A stretch of 64,000 bases of DNA from Parabacteroides johnsonii DSM 18315 (GTDB taxonomy: Bacteria; Bacteroidota; Bacteroidia; Bacteroidales; Tannerellaceae): contig NZ_CP102285.1 of NCBI RefSeq assembly GCF_025151045.1, positions 3,658,001 to 3,722,000 on the forward strand, in the 5' to 3' direction. The stretch's first letter is position 1, and each line of letters begins with the position of its first letter. The notes beneath the pieces were generated by a model that did no database searches, was not told where the DNA came from, and worked only from the letters and a program-made list of their open reading frames with translations. The position numbers and the translations under genes were made by a program. Of the stretch, positions 27,685 through 36,557 are shown piece after piece.

Positions 27685-28278
27685 TCACCGGAATATCGGG
27701 ACAAAGATAGAAACTTGCAGATCACGTGTCCGTCCCGATTTCATATAAGGGACTCCTTTCATTACATTGCAAGTGCCATGTTTGTATGTCAGGGCCAGAT
27801 CGAAGTATTTGAAAGTATAAGCGGCTTTGACAACGACCGGGACGTCAAAGGCTGATTTGATTGTATTCCCAATCATAATATGATCCTTAAAATGGAGAGT
27901 AGGCTCAACACCCGCTCCGACCTTCAGTCCTCCTATCAGGTTATAATTCAGAACACCGTCCAAAGCAATGTAGTTTCTTGCAAACTTACTTTTGTAGCCT
28001 TTAACCGGTGCCACTTCATAGCCAACCGAAGTAATTTCTCCCCGCTTCTGCCCATATAATAAAGTAGCATCCACCGATAAACGGTGTTTCAATTCGAATT
28101 GAAACTGATATCCCACATGAAAAGAAGGTTTCATATCCGGTATATTAAACCCAACGTTGCCTTTAGACATAGCCTCATCCTTATACCAATCCATCGAAAC
28201 ACCACCTATTACCCCACTTCTCACTTTCCCATTTTGTGCGGAAACAGATAAACACACTAAACTCAACAATAAAAACAT
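27685..28278 (-). CDS. Outer-membrane beta-barrel protein, small porin-like
   Basis: About 197 residues. It begins [19 protein letters not shown] at the ATG at 28278 (a GTG precedes it), a signal peptide ending at SAQ. The rest alternates short amphipathic strands ([65 protein letters not shown]) and ends in a hydrophobic residue pattern ([11 protein letters not shown]), as expected for an 8-stranded barrel. Specific function unknown. It is distantly similar in design to the 150-residue barrel protein at 28366-28818. Confidence 0.7.
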   Translation of the reverse strand: MFLLLSLVCLSVSAQNGKVRSGVIGGVSMDWYKDEAMSKGNVGFNIPDMKPSFHVGYQFQFELKHRLSVDATLLYGQKRGEITSVGYEVAPVKGYKSKFARNYIALDGVLNYNLIGGLKVGAGVEPTLHFKDHIMIGNTIKSAFDVPVVVKAAYTFKYFDLALTYKHGTCNVMKGVPYMKSGRTRDLQVSIFVPIFR

Positions 28279-28365
28279 CACTCTCTTTTTATTGGTTTGA
28301 CTTCGTTGATATGACTGGAAAAATGAGAAAACCCCTACTCAGCGAGAATACTTTTTCAATATATG

Positions 28366-28818
28366 TCAGAGCACAAATTTATATCCTACAGACAATCCTA
28401 ATACCGCAAATTTATCTGTCACACAATTCTGATAATAGCTGAGACCTAAATTAACCCTTGAAATATCAATACCCATTTTACATGCAACACCTATTTGCCC
28501 GACAGATGCAATTCCCAAATAAGGCCCGACATTGATATTTATTCTCAACTTGTTATTTATTGGCAACCGATATTGCATATAAATAGGCAAATTGACGCCA
28601 ATCCTCCAATCGTCATAAGAATATGTTGGTTCCGGATTTGAATAAAGCATCAGGCCCGTTTGAAAATAAAAATTATTTTTCAGAGGGAAACTGATGTCCG
28701 CACCAGTCTGCAAACCCCATCTATGCGAATATATAATTCCGGAATAAGGCTGTAATTCAATCCCTTTTACGGACAAAGAAGAGATTAGTAAAAGTAGCGA
28801 AATAATTATTTTTCCCAT
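28366..28818 (-). CDS. Small outer-membrane beta-barrel protein
   Basis: 150 residues with a signal peptide (MGKIIISLLLLISSLSVKG), then alternating strands rich in Tyr, Gly and Asn (NNFYFQTGLMLYS, WRIGVNLPIYMQYRLPINN, VNLGLSYYQNC) and a C-terminal barrel strand GLSVGYKFVL. No enzyme motif. The DNA is visibly more AT-rich than the flanking ruvB region. It may be transcribed with the lipoprotein gene 105 bp upstream. Function unknown. Confidence 0.7.
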   Translation of the reverse strand: MGKIIISLLLLISSLSVKGIELQPYSGIIYSHRWGLQTGADISFPLKNNFYFQTGLMLYSNPEPTYSYDDWRIGVNLPIYMQYRLPINNKLRININVGPYLGIASVGQIGVACKMGIDISRVNLGLSYYQNCVTDKFAVLGLSVGYKFVL

Positions 28819-28923
28819 TAAATTTTGTTTTTAGTTCTACAAATTCGCTTTCATATTTATATCTAAAATATTGCCATCGAGACTAAAATGCTTTCATCTC
28901 GATGGTAATATAGTTTGTATCAT

Positions 28924-30102
28924 TTATTTAACAGCAAGAGTAACCCAAAATAAATTTTCAGAATTTTTGTACTGTCTTAAGTCGCCGGAAGTAGCATAGT
29001 TATCTTCATAAATTTGTTTTCGAGTGAAGGTTTTATCAAAAATAAACTCATCTCGTCTCTCATATTTAAATTTAGCTGAAACAATTGTTTCTTTACCGAA
29101 GAGATCAATATATCTCATATTACGTGTAGCTGTTTTATCTTTACCACCATCCGAATCAAAAACGACAAGAACGTTTTCTACTTCATTTTCTGGCCAAAAA
29201 TTTCTTATTCGATAATCTAATTGTATTTCTTTCCCAACTTCACTACCTTTCATATTATATCTGTAAGTATTAACAAATCCTGTAGGTGAATTGGATAAAG
29301 ACAGTCCAGCATGGCACCATATAAAATTCAACTCTGGTCCACCTGCCGACAGCCCTCCTTCATATGAGTGAAGAGCATTAAACTTATCAAGATAAATTCC
29401 GCTATCACTCCCTATAGCACGATTATTACAAGCCATTTTTTTAGCTGCATATTGGCTTAAAAACACGACTCCATCTTTATTTATAAATTCATCTTTATAA
29501 AAATTTGGAAGCTCATCATATGGTGTGCTATTTTCTGAAATAACCCAAACAGTATTTTGCTTAATAAATTCTTTCGTAAAAGATATAGTGTCTGTTTCAT
29601 TATTATTCCCTTTAAAAATATAAACTAATTTATCATCTTCTGAACCACAGACAATGATAGGCTTGTCTAAGCCATTCCAATTGTCAGAATATGGCCAATA
29701 TATCTGTAGATCACTATTTTCAAGAAGATCAAAAAAATCAGAATTCAAAGTTTCCAAATCCAATTCTTCATATTTCGCCTTCATTCTCTGAATTAAAATC
29801 GGAATATTAATAGATCGAGATATTTTACTTTCATCCGGATTAAGCATATCTGTAAATCTATATTCTTCATCTAAACCATATTTACATGAGTTTTCAACTC
29901 CTGTTTTAACTTCATTCATGACTTCATCATCAATCTCAACCATAGAAATCAATTGAGCAACATCTGATACTTCAATTGATTTTTCAATTGCTTTCGTCTG
30001 TAATTTTTGATTTGGTTGAAATTCATTTATTTCTTCATTAGTACATGACGTACCAAAAACAAGCGATAATAATATCGCAATAAACAAGTTATAAACTTTC
30101 AT
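28924..30102 (-). CDS. AT-rich orphan lipoprotein of unknown function
   Basis: 392 residues that I do not recognise. The N-terminus MKVYNLFIAILLSLVFGTSC is a lipoprotein signal with Cys20. The central part is acidic and Asn-rich (ENSDLQIYWPYSDNWNGL), followed by ISENSTPYDELPNF and an Ala-Lys-Lys-Met segment; the C-terminal third is predicted beta-rich (FWPENEVENVLVVFDSDGG). Codon use is markedly AT-rich compared with genes outside the 28-31 kb stretch, which suggests horizontal acquisition. It starts 21 bp after the DUF3244 gene, so it is very probably in one operon with it. Confidence 0.75.
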   Translation of the reverse strand: MKVYNLFIAILLSLVFGTSCTNEEINEFQPNQKLQTKAIEKSIEVSDVAQLISMVEIDDEVMNEVKTGVENSCKYGLDEEYRFTDMLNPDESKISRSINIPILIQRMKAKYEELDLETLNSDFFDLLENSDLQIYWPYSDNWNGLDKPIIVCGSEDDKLVYIFKGNNNETDTISFTKEFIKQNTVWVISENSTPYDELPNFYKDEFINKDGVVFLSQYAAKKMACNNRAIGSDSGIYLDKFNALHSYEGGLSAGGPELNFIWCHAGLSLSNSPTGFVNTYRYNMKGSEVGKEIQLDYRIRNFWPENEVENVLVVFDSDGGKDKTATRNMRYIDLFGKETIVSAKFKYERRDEFIFDKTFTRKQIYEDNYATSGDLRQYKNSENLFWVTLAVK

Positions 30103-30123
30103 TTTTTATTATTTTGTAGTTAA

Positions 30124-30477
30124 TTATAAAGATCCATAAATCACATTCTCACCATCTGTCACCAACACCACATCTCCATCTCTCATCTCTTCTTCCAAAG
30201 AAATGACCACCGAAGGCTGTGCCTCTACAGATTGTTTATATACTACTTCTCCTACTGAATTTGTTATAGTCACTTCGACCGTTCCTAAATTAGCAGAAAA
30301 CTCCAACAACAAATCTTTGTTGTTGTCTTCAACCCATGCTTGGATGGATTGCTCAGAGATAATAGTTCTAAATCGATCACTCCATTTTCCTTTTAGGTGT
30401 ATTCGTTTTTTGGCAAAGCAAGGAAACGAAAAAGCTGCTATTAAGAGCAAGCATCCGATTTTTCTAAATGTATTCAT
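30124..30477 (-). CDS. DUF3244 domain protein, exported
   Basis: 117 residues: signal peptide (MNTFRKIGCLLLIAAFSFPCFA) followed by one small beta-sandwich domain with the DUF3244 pattern (IHLKGKWSDR, LLLEFSANLGTVEVTITNSVGEVVYKQSVEA). The family is found mainly in Bacteroidales and its role is not known. A consensus promoter with a 20-bp spacer lies 29 bp upstream, and tandem 12-bp sites lie just above it. The gene for a membrane-bound TPR/LuxR-like regulator is the next one upstream, in the same direction. Confidence 0.82.
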   Translation of the reverse strand: MNTFRKIGCLLLIAAFSFPCFAKKRIHLKGKWSDRFRTIISEQSIQAWVEDNNKDLLLEFSANLGTVEVTITNSVGEVVYKQSVEAQPSVVISLEEEMRDGDVVLVTDGENVIYGSL

Positions 30478-30505
30478 ATAAGCATTGTTAATTAATCATT
30501 GGATG

Positions 30506-30537
30506 CAAACATAAAGGAAAGCATAAGAAGCTACAAA
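30506..30537 (-). promoter_or_regulatory. Consensus promoter of the DUF3244-lipoprotein operon
   Basis: On the minus strand, TTTG (30534-30537) and TATGTTTG (30506-30513) match the Bacteroidetes -33 and -7 boxes with a 20-bp spacer. The DUF3244 start codon is 29 bp further on. Confidence 0.65.
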
Positions 30538-30542
30538 TTGGG

Positions 30543-30575
30543 ATATGGACAAAACCCTTTCTTATATGGACAAAA
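30543..30575. promoter_or_regulatory. Tandem ATATGGACAAAA sites above the DUF3244 promoter
   Basis: ATATGGACAAAA occurs at 30543-30554 and again at 30564-30575, exactly 21 bp (two helical turns) apart, starting 5 bp upstream of the -33 box. An inverted copy of the core, TTGTCCATAT, is at 30714-30723. The phasing and place fit an activator binding site; the adjacent regulator gene is the natural candidate. Confidence 0.5.
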
Positions 30576-30744
30576 TTGTCCTACATAAATTCACACCATC
30601 TGATAATAAAGCATATAGACTCATGCTACACTTTTATTATAGACAACTAACATTCACACAATCCCTACATTTAAATCTATCAATCAACTATTTACGAATT
30701 CCAATAGTAAGAATTGTCCATATTTTAATGCAAAATTCGGGCTT

Positions 30745-32421
30745 TTACCATCCTTTTTGAAGGATGAACTCGTTTATATCACCCCCCTTTTGGTCTGGGC
30801 ATAGTTTCTGCCGGGTACGACTCCGGAATTTATTAGCCGAGTCTGAACTGACTCCTAAAAGAATGGCCTCTTCACTTAAACGCAGATTAAAAAAACTGAG
30901 ATAACAGACTTTGGTTTCTGTTTTTGTCAGTCCCAACGTATTTTCTTTCATAAAAGCAGAAGTATTCGGAAAAAGAGAATTAATCAGCCGGATAAGGTCT
31001 TTCCAATCTTCTTCGCTTAATTTTTGTTCAATATTTAGTTCTACTTTCCGACATTGCTCCTTTATTGCTTTAAACAAAGAAGACTGTTTCAATTTTTCAA
31101 ATCTCAAGGCAATGATCTCTTTCTTGTATTCACTTGTATCCTCATGTGTTGCAGCTTTCCTTTCCATCTCTGCCGTAAGCTCTTGAAGACGGTCTTCGAG
31201 TTCAGTTTTCAGTTTCTTATGATGTCTTTTCTCTTCTTCTAAAAACTTTTGTCGTTGATTTATCTCAAGAAGCCTTTTCTTATCTCTCATCTGATAGCCT
31301 ACAACTAACAAAAGACAAATGATAACAGCAAAAGCTAACAAAAATCGTTTCTCAACTACCAATTCTCTATTCTCTTGAACAACAGTGACAACATCATGCC
31401 GTTTCTCCGCATCAACGATATCAACCTGCATTTGTTCATTGTACAAAGAATCCTTCTTTTCTTGGTATTGCTCCAAAAGACAAAGTGCCCTTTCCGTATC
31501 GCCAGCCTCTTTCTCTATAAGATAACCTAAATAAAAACAATCTATCAATGTATAAGAATTCGATGTCGGAGTTGCAGCTTTCTCAAGATAATAACGGGCA
31601 GAATCAAGGTGGCTTTCATTATAATAGAGATCACTCAAAGCCAGGTAAGTCGGAGCTTGATCCATCGTATTCAAATTTAAACACTTGAAGAAACAAGCTT
31701 TTGATTTCTCCACATCCCCCATCAAATCATAAATATTCCCCAAACCATTAGCTATTTCACCAATTTCAGCCGAATCCCGGAGGTTCGTAATAACTGAATC
31801 TGCCATTAGCATATAGTGAAGCGCCAACGACAAGGAATCGTCAAATGCCCATGTCTTTGCCACATCTCGCAAGGCAAAGGCATAACTTCGTTCATTACCA
31901 GCCTGTTTGAAAAAACCGACTGCATCTTCGACTTTCCTCCGCTCCTCACTTCTCTGACCCGTATATTGGTAAAGATCCGCCATATAGCTACAAATATACC
32001 CTGCTACATTATATAAATGTTTCTCTTTTGTCAACGACAACGCATCCGAATAAGCTTTCGTCGCCGGAATAAAGAGTTTGTCTTTCACATACGAACGCCC
32101 TAAGTAGAGCCCCATCCAAGCCTGCTGTTCCGCAGTCCCATGATTTTTGTACCAAGACAAAGCCCGGTCGAGTTGTTCGGTGTACAACATATCTTCGAAC
32201 AATTTGTCCGCCGTCCGGCAATACAGCATACACCAACGTGCAAACTGCCTTTCGTTCAATTTATCAGGGGTTTCTATATTATTTAATAATGTATAAGCAC
32301 TATCCGGATTTGTTTCCAAAAGTATTTCTGCCCGATCCATCATTTCCGACGCAGTCCGGTTCCCTCCGCATGAGAAGAAGAGACAGACAGGTAATAAGAT
32401 AAGCAAGAATATGTTTTTCAT
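30745..32421 (-). CDS. Membrane-spanning TPR regulator with LuxR-like C-terminal HTH
   Basis: 558 residues. The N-terminus MKNIFLLILLPVCLFFSC is a signal or lipoprotein signal (Cys18). About 300 residues of TPR-like helices follow (for example GEIANGLGNIYDLMGDVEKSKACF), then one membrane helix near 335-355 (FLLAFAVIICLLLVVGYQM), a charged coiled coil (about 360-425), and a C-terminal domain. That domain (LTKTETKVCYLSF..LSEEAILLGVSSDSANKFRSRTRQKL) follows the LuxR/GerE helix-turn-helix pattern. Topology would put the TPRs in the periplasm and the DNA-binding domain in the cytoplasm, a one-component transmembrane regulator. Its likely target is the DUF3244 operon just downstream. Confidence 0.82.
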   Translation of the reverse strand: MKNIFLLILLPVCLFFSCGGNRTASEMMDRAEILLETNPDSAYTLLNNIETPDKLNERQFARWCMLYCRTADKLFEDMLYTEQLDRALSWYKNHGTAEQQAWMGLYLGRSYVKDKLFIPATKAYSDALSLTKEKHLYNVAGYICSYMADLYQYTGQRSEERRKVEDAVGFFKQAGNERSYAFALRDVAKTWAFDDSLSLALHYMLMADSVITNLRDSAEIGEIANGLGNIYDLMGDVEKSKACFFKCLNLNTMDQAPTYLALSDLYYNESHLDSARYYLEKAATPTSNSYTLIDCFYLGYLIEKEAGDTERALCLLEQYQEKKDSLYNEQMQVDIVDAEKRHDVVTVVQENRELVVEKRFLLAFAVIICLLLVVGYQMRDKKRLLEINQRQKFLEEEKRHHKKLKTELEDRLQELTAEMERKAATHEDTSEYKKEIIALRFEKLKQSSLFKAIKEQCRKVELNIEQKLSEEDWKDLIRLINSLFPNTSAFMKENTLGLTKTETKVCYLSFFNLRLSEEAILLGVSSDSANKFRSRTRQKLCPDQKGGDINEFILQKGW

Positions 32422-33082
32422 ACGGATATATTGTTAGATCTATTGCTTTCAGGCGGGAAAGGTACGCATTTTTATAATCAGGACAACACCTTCGACTACT
32501 CAGTTTATCGTAAAAACAGGCTTTTAGCTGTCAATTCAATTCGTTTTGGGCATTTCAGCCGACACGTATATCCCCCGTTTTTACGCTTTTCAGCCTAAAG
32601 CCCACCTGTTTTTAGCCAATATGCCAATGGAAGAAATGTGAACCTTTTAGATGATGATTTAATAGGTTCACATCATCTTCAAAACGAAGCTTAGTGTCAC
32701 CTATTACTTATTGTACGATTCATTAAAATACTCGTTGGTCCGAATCGAAACAATAGCGCATGAAAATTGATTTTATACCCCATATATTTCAAATTACCCT
32801 TGCGGGTAATATTTTTTAAGAAACTCGATATTCGACAAAGCTCTGGTTATTAGCAGAAATTCCAATATAACGCTTTTAGGAGGGGTTATTGTACTTTGAA
32901 CCCGTTTAGGAGTATTCACTTTTGGCCGTTGTGAGCTTCACTTTCTATGCGATGGAGAACGTAGAGAATGGAATCGCATATTTTGGCACGTTCACCCTAA
33001 ATTTTACTTTCATAGTCCCATATTTGAAAAAATTTTATATACTTTTGTAGAGCTATATTATTATTATAACATTCTAACGGCC
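32422..33082. other. 661-bp regulatory gap between divergent genes
   Basis: No convincing gene. It holds several inverted repeats: TAAAAACAGG near 32511 against its counterpart near 32590-32605; TGTGAACCT at 32637-32645 with AGGTTCACA at 32664-32672; and TATGCGAT at 32946-32953 with ATCGCATA at 32973-32980. The ROK promoter lies at its right end. Confidence 0.5.
33040..33047 (+). promoter_or_regulatory. -7 element of the ROK regulator gene
   Basis: TACTTTTG fits TAnnTTTG 36 bp before the ATG. A TTTG at 33023-33026 is closer (13-bp gap) than the usual 19-21 bp. Confidence 0.4.
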
Positions 33083-34297
33083 ATGAATACAAATTTTTTA
33101 CTGTCTTCCGATAATAACAGCCGCAGTGAACTTCTGAAAAAGAAGATCATCCACTATTATATCGCCAATGGCGACGCGACCATCGCCGACCTGGGCCGTG
33201 AAATGGACCTGAGTATTCCGACTGTCACCAAGCTGGTTGCAGAGCTTCAAGAAGACGGTTATATCCTGGACTTCGGGAAACAGGAAACCAGTGGGGGACG
33301 CAAACCGAACATTTATGGCCTCAATCCGGCATCCGGCTACTTTGTGGGAGTCGATATGCTTAAGGACAAGTTGAATATCGCAGCGATCGACTTTAAAGGC
33401 GACAAAGTACAACTCGAAGAGAACATCCCGTACCAACTTGAAAATACACCAGCCTCACTGGAGCAGTTCTGCAAGATTATTGACGATTTCATCGTTTCAT
33501 TGCCTGTCGAACGGAATAAGATATTAGCGATCGGAGTCAATATCACCGGCCGCGTGAACCCAGCATCGGGCTATAGCTACAGCATTTTCTATTTCGAAGA
33601 GAAACCTCTTGCACAGATTCTCGAGGAACGGTTGCAGGCAAAGGTCTTCATTGAAAACGACAGCCGGGCCATGACCTACGGCGAATATATGAAAGGAGTC
33701 GTGCAGGGAGAAAAGAATATCCTGTTCGTCAATATGGCATGGGGACTGGGACTTGGCATCATCATCGACGGCAATTTATACTACGGGAAATCCGGATTTT
33801 CCGGGGAACTCGGACACTTCTGCATGTTCGAAAACGAGGTGCTGTGCCATTGCGGCAAGAAAGGGTGCCTCGAAACAGAGGCTTCCGGATCGGCTTTCCA
33901 CCGTATCCTGATGGAACGTTACCGGAAAGGCAGCAACACCATACTCGCCGGGAAACTGGACAGCGGAGAGGAAATCTCACTCGGCGACCTGCTCGAAGCG
34001 GTGAGGAAAGAAGACGTGCTATGCATCGACATTCTCGAAAAAATGGGCGTAAATTTAGGAAAAGGTATTGCCGGGCTGATGAACATCTTCAATCCGGAAC
34101 TGGTCATACTGGGCGGAACACTTTCACTGGCAGGCGAGTATATCAGTTTGCCGATCAAGAGCGCCATCCGTAAATATTCGCTCAACTTAGTCAATCAGGA
34201 CACAGAAATCAAAATATCCAAATTAGGAGAAAGGGCAGGTTCATTCGGAGCATGCCTCTTATCAAGAAGCAAGCTGCTTGGTATGATACATTATTAA
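33083..34297 (+). CDS. ROK-family transcriptional regulator of the sialic-acid locus
   Basis: 404 residues. An N-terminal winged helix-turn-helix (about 18-75; DATIADLGREMDLSIPTVTKLVAELQEDG) is fused to a ROK sugar-binding domain with ENDSRAMTYGEY, GLGIIIDG, the zinc motif CHCGKKGC and NPELVILGG. This is the NagC/Mlc architecture, so it is a sugar-responsive DNA-binding protein, not a plain kinase. It precedes the lyase-epimerase-transporter genes in the same direction and most likely regulates them in response to ManNAc, GlcNAc or a derivative (inferred). An AT-rich perfect palindrome sits in front of the next gene. Confidence 0.9.
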   Translation: MNTNFLLSSDNNSRSELLKKKIIHYYIANGDATIADLGREMDLSIPTVTKLVAELQEDGYILDFGKQETSGGRKPNIYGLNPASGYFVGVDMLKDKLNIAAIDFKGDKVQLEENIPYQLENTPASLEQFCKIIDDFIVSLPVERNKILAIGVNITGRVNPASGYSYSIFYFEEKPLAQILEERLQAKVFIENDSRAMTYGEYMKGVVQGEKNILFVNMAWGLGLGIIIDGNLYYGKSGFSGELGHFCMFENEVLCHCGKKGCLETEASGSAFHRILMERYRKGSNTILAGKLDSGEEISLGDLLEAVRKEDVLCIDILEKMGVNLGKGIAGLMNIFNPELVILGGTLSLAGEYISLPIKSAIRKYSLNLVNQDTEIKISKLGERAGSFGACLLSRSKLLGMIHY

Positions 34298-34332
34298 TAG
34301 AACCTTCTTTTCTTTAGACCATTATTTGTAAT

Positions 34333-34366
34333 AATATTTTAATCCAGGCTATATTATTAAAATATT
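34333..34366. promoter_or_regulatory. Candidate ROK operator at the Neu5Ac lyase promoter
   Basis: AATATTTTAAT at 34333-34343 and its exact complement ATTAAAATATT at 34356-34366 form an 11-bp perfect inverted repeat with a 12-bp centre. It covers the -33 region and ends 5 bp before the -7 box. AT-rich palindromes of this size are typical ROK repressor sites. Confidence 0.5.
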
Positions 34367-34371
34367 TTATT

Positions 34372-34379
34372 TATATTTG
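34372..34379 (+). promoter_or_regulatory. -7 element of the nan operon
   Basis: TATATTTG is a full match to TAnnTTTG, 50 bp before the lyase start codon. The usual -33 TTTG is missing, and its place is taken by the palindrome. Confidence 0.55.
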
Positions 34380-34429
34380 CCGAGTATTTAAAAACATCGG
34401 ATAGTAAAACACATTAAATCGCTCAGATA

Positions 34430-35347
34430 ATGGAAAAGATTAAAGGCTTAATTGATGCACCTTTCACACCGTTCTACGAAAACGGGGAAGTAAATTACGA
34501 ACCGATAGAAGCATACGCCAAGCTTCTGGTTAAAAACGGTTTAAAGGGAGTGTTTATCAACGGATCTTCGGGAGAAGGCTATATGCTGACCGACGAAGAG
34601 CGCATGAAACTGGCCGAAAGATGGGTAGAAGTGGCGCCTGACGGATTCAAGGTCATCGTACACGTAGGCAGCACATGCGTAAAATCGAGCCATAAGCTGG
34701 CTGCACATGCCCAAAAGATAGGTGCCTGGGGAATCGGCGCAATGGCCTCTCCTTTCCCGAAAGTGAACCGGATAGAAGAATTGGTGAAATACTGCGAAGA
34801 AATCGCATCCGGCGCTCCGGAACTTCCTTTCTATTACTATCACATCCCGGCTTTCAACGGTGCTTTCCTGCCGATGGTCGAACTGCTGAAAGCGGTGGAC
34901 GGGCGTATACCAAACTTCGCCGGTATCAAATATACATACGAAAGCCTTTACGAATACAACCAGTGCCGCTTGTATAAAGACGGCAAATTCGATATGCTTC
35001 ACGGACAGGACGAGACAATCCTTCCATGCCTGGCGATGGGCGGTGCACAAGGCGGCATCGGCGGGACAACCAACTACAACGGTAAAGAGCTGACCGGAAT
35101 ACTCGAAGCCTGGGCTGCCGGAGACCTCGAAACAGCACGCGAACGTCAGAACTTCTCACAGGAAGTGATCAATGTGATCTGCCATTATCGCGGTAATATC
35201 GTGGGTGGCAAGCGGATCATGAAGCTGATCGGGCTCGATTTAGGTAAAAACCGAACACCGTTCCAGAATATGACGGATGCGGAAGAGGCGGCCATGAAAG
35301 CTGAACTGGAAGCAATTCATTTTTTCGACAGATGCAATAAATTCTAA
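34430..35347 (+). CDS. nanA: N-acetylneuraminate lyase
   Basis: Class I aldolase of the DHDPS/NAL family that splits Neu5Ac into pyruvate and ManNAc. The 305 residues form one TIM barrel. The pyruvate-binding loop is GSSGEG, the Schiff-base residue is Lys167 in FAGIKYTYES and the catalytic Tyr is Tyr137 in FYYYHIP. The following order, lyase-epimerase-transporter, is the nanLET arrangement known from Bacteroides fragilis (where the lyase is called NanL). It lies 132 bp behind the ROK gene with its own promoter. Confidence 0.95.
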   Translation: MEKIKGLIDAPFTPFYENGEVNYEPIEAYAKLLVKNGLKGVFINGSSGEGYMLTDEERMKLAERWVEVAPDGFKVIVHVGSTCVKSSHKLAAHAQKIGAWGIGAMASPFPKVNRIEELVKYCEEIASGAPELPFYYYHIPAFNGAFLPMVELLKAVDGRIPNFAGIKYTYESLYEYNQCRLYKDGKFDMLHGQDETILPCLAMGGAQGGIGGTTNYNGKELTGILEAWAAGDLETARERQNFSQEVINVICHYRGNIVGGKRIMKLIGLDLGKNRTPFQNMTDAEEAAMKAELEAIHFFDRCNKF

Positions 35348-35360
35348 ATCCATAAACGCC

Positions 35361-36557
35361 ATGAACGACATTACAAAACCCTCCGAATACCTCGGATATT
35401 GGGGCGAAAAATACAAAAATGATTTACTGACCGACATTCTGCCTTTCTGGCTGAAATATGGTATCGATCATGAGAATGGAGGCTACTTTACCTGTCTGGA
35501 TCGGGACGGTTCGCTACTGGACACGAACAAATCGGTCTGGTTCCAGGGCCGTTTCGCCTTTATCCTCGCCTATGCTTATAACAACCTCGAAAAACGGGCC
35601 GAATGGCTGGTAGCCTGTAAAAACGGGATCGACTTTATCGAGAAATATTGTTTCGATACCGACGGCCGCATGTTTTATGAAGTGACTAAAACAGGAACTC
35701 CCGTACGAAAACGCCGATATGTATTTTCTGAAACGTTTGCCGCAATTGCAATGGCTCAGTATTCAATCGCTTCCGGCGACAAGAGCTATGCAGAAAAGGC
35801 GGTCAAGCTGTTCAACCAAATTCTCTATTACAAAAACACACCGGGCACATTAGAGCCCAAATTCAGAGAAGGATTCGTAGCAAAAGGACATTCCTTTTGC
35901 ATGATCCTGATCGACACCGCCGCCCGCATCCGGGAAGCGATAGACGACCCTGTGCTGACACGCCAGATCGACGAGTCGATAGCCGAACTGCATCGCGATT
36001 TCATGAAGCCGGAGTTTAAAGCCATTCTGGAAACAGTCGGGCCGAACGGCGAATTCATCGATTCGATTCCAGGCCGGACCATCAATCCGGGCCATTCCAT
36101 CGAGACTGCTTGGTTCATCCTCGAAGAGGCCAAACACCGGAACTGGGACCCGCAGTTGAAGCAGATGGGACTCACAATCCTGGACTGGTCCTGGGAATGG
36201 GGCTGGGATAAAACACACGGTGGAATCACCTATTTCAGAGATTGCAAGAACCGTCCGCAGCAGGAATACTGGCACGACATGAAGTTCTGGTGGCCACAGT
36301 GTGAGGCCATCATCGCCACACTATATGCCTACGAAGCCACAGGTGATCCCAAATACTTGGAAATGCACAAACTGATAAACGAATACACGTATGCCCGTTT
36401 CCCGGATAAAGAATACGGCGAATGGTTCGGCTACTTCCATTATGACGGGACACTCTCGCAACCGGCAAAAGGGAATATGTACAAAGGTCCGTTCCATATA
36501 CCCCGGATGCTTCTGAAATGTAATCTTTTATGTAAAGAAATTCTTTCAGAGCTATGA
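35361..36557 (+). CDS. nanE: N-acylglucosamine 2-epimerase (AGE family)
   Basis: 398-residue (alpha/alpha)6-barrel epimerase. Motifs include FQGRFAFILAYAYNN, KGHSFCMILIDTA, NPGHSIETAWFILEEAKHRN and KFWWPQCEAI, which carry the conserved His and Glu/Arg residues of the GlcNAc 2-epimerase family. In Bacteroides this non-phosphorylating epimerase converts ManNAc to GlcNAc, replacing the NanK/NanE-P route of enterobacteria. It starts 13 bp after the lyase gene and its stop overlaps the transporter start (ATGA), so the three are translationally coupled. Confidence 0.93.
   Translation: MNDITKPSEYLGYWGEKYKNDLLTDILPFWLKYGIDHENGGYFTCLDRDGSLLDTNKSVWFQGRFAFILAYAYNNLEKRAEWLVACKNGIDFIEKYCFDTDGRMFYEVTKTGTPVRKRRYVFSETFAAIAMAQYSIASGDKSYAEKAVKLFNQILYYKNTPGTLEPKFREGFVAKGHSFCMILIDTAARIREAIDDPVLTRQIDESIAELHRDFMKPEFKAILETVGPNGEFIDSIPGRTINPGHSIETAWFILEEAKHRNWDPQLKQMGLTILDWSWEWGWDKTHGGITYFRDCKNRPQQEYWHDMKFWWPQCEAIIATLYAYEATGDPKYLEMHKLINEYTYARFPDKEYGEWFGYFHYDGTLSQPAKGNMYKGPFHIPRMLLKCNLLCKEILSEL

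Noticed and set aside
33083-34297. ROK sugar kinase
   Set aside because: The N-terminal 75 residues form a DNA-binding winged helix, so a regulator is more likely than a glucokinase or ManNAc kinase.
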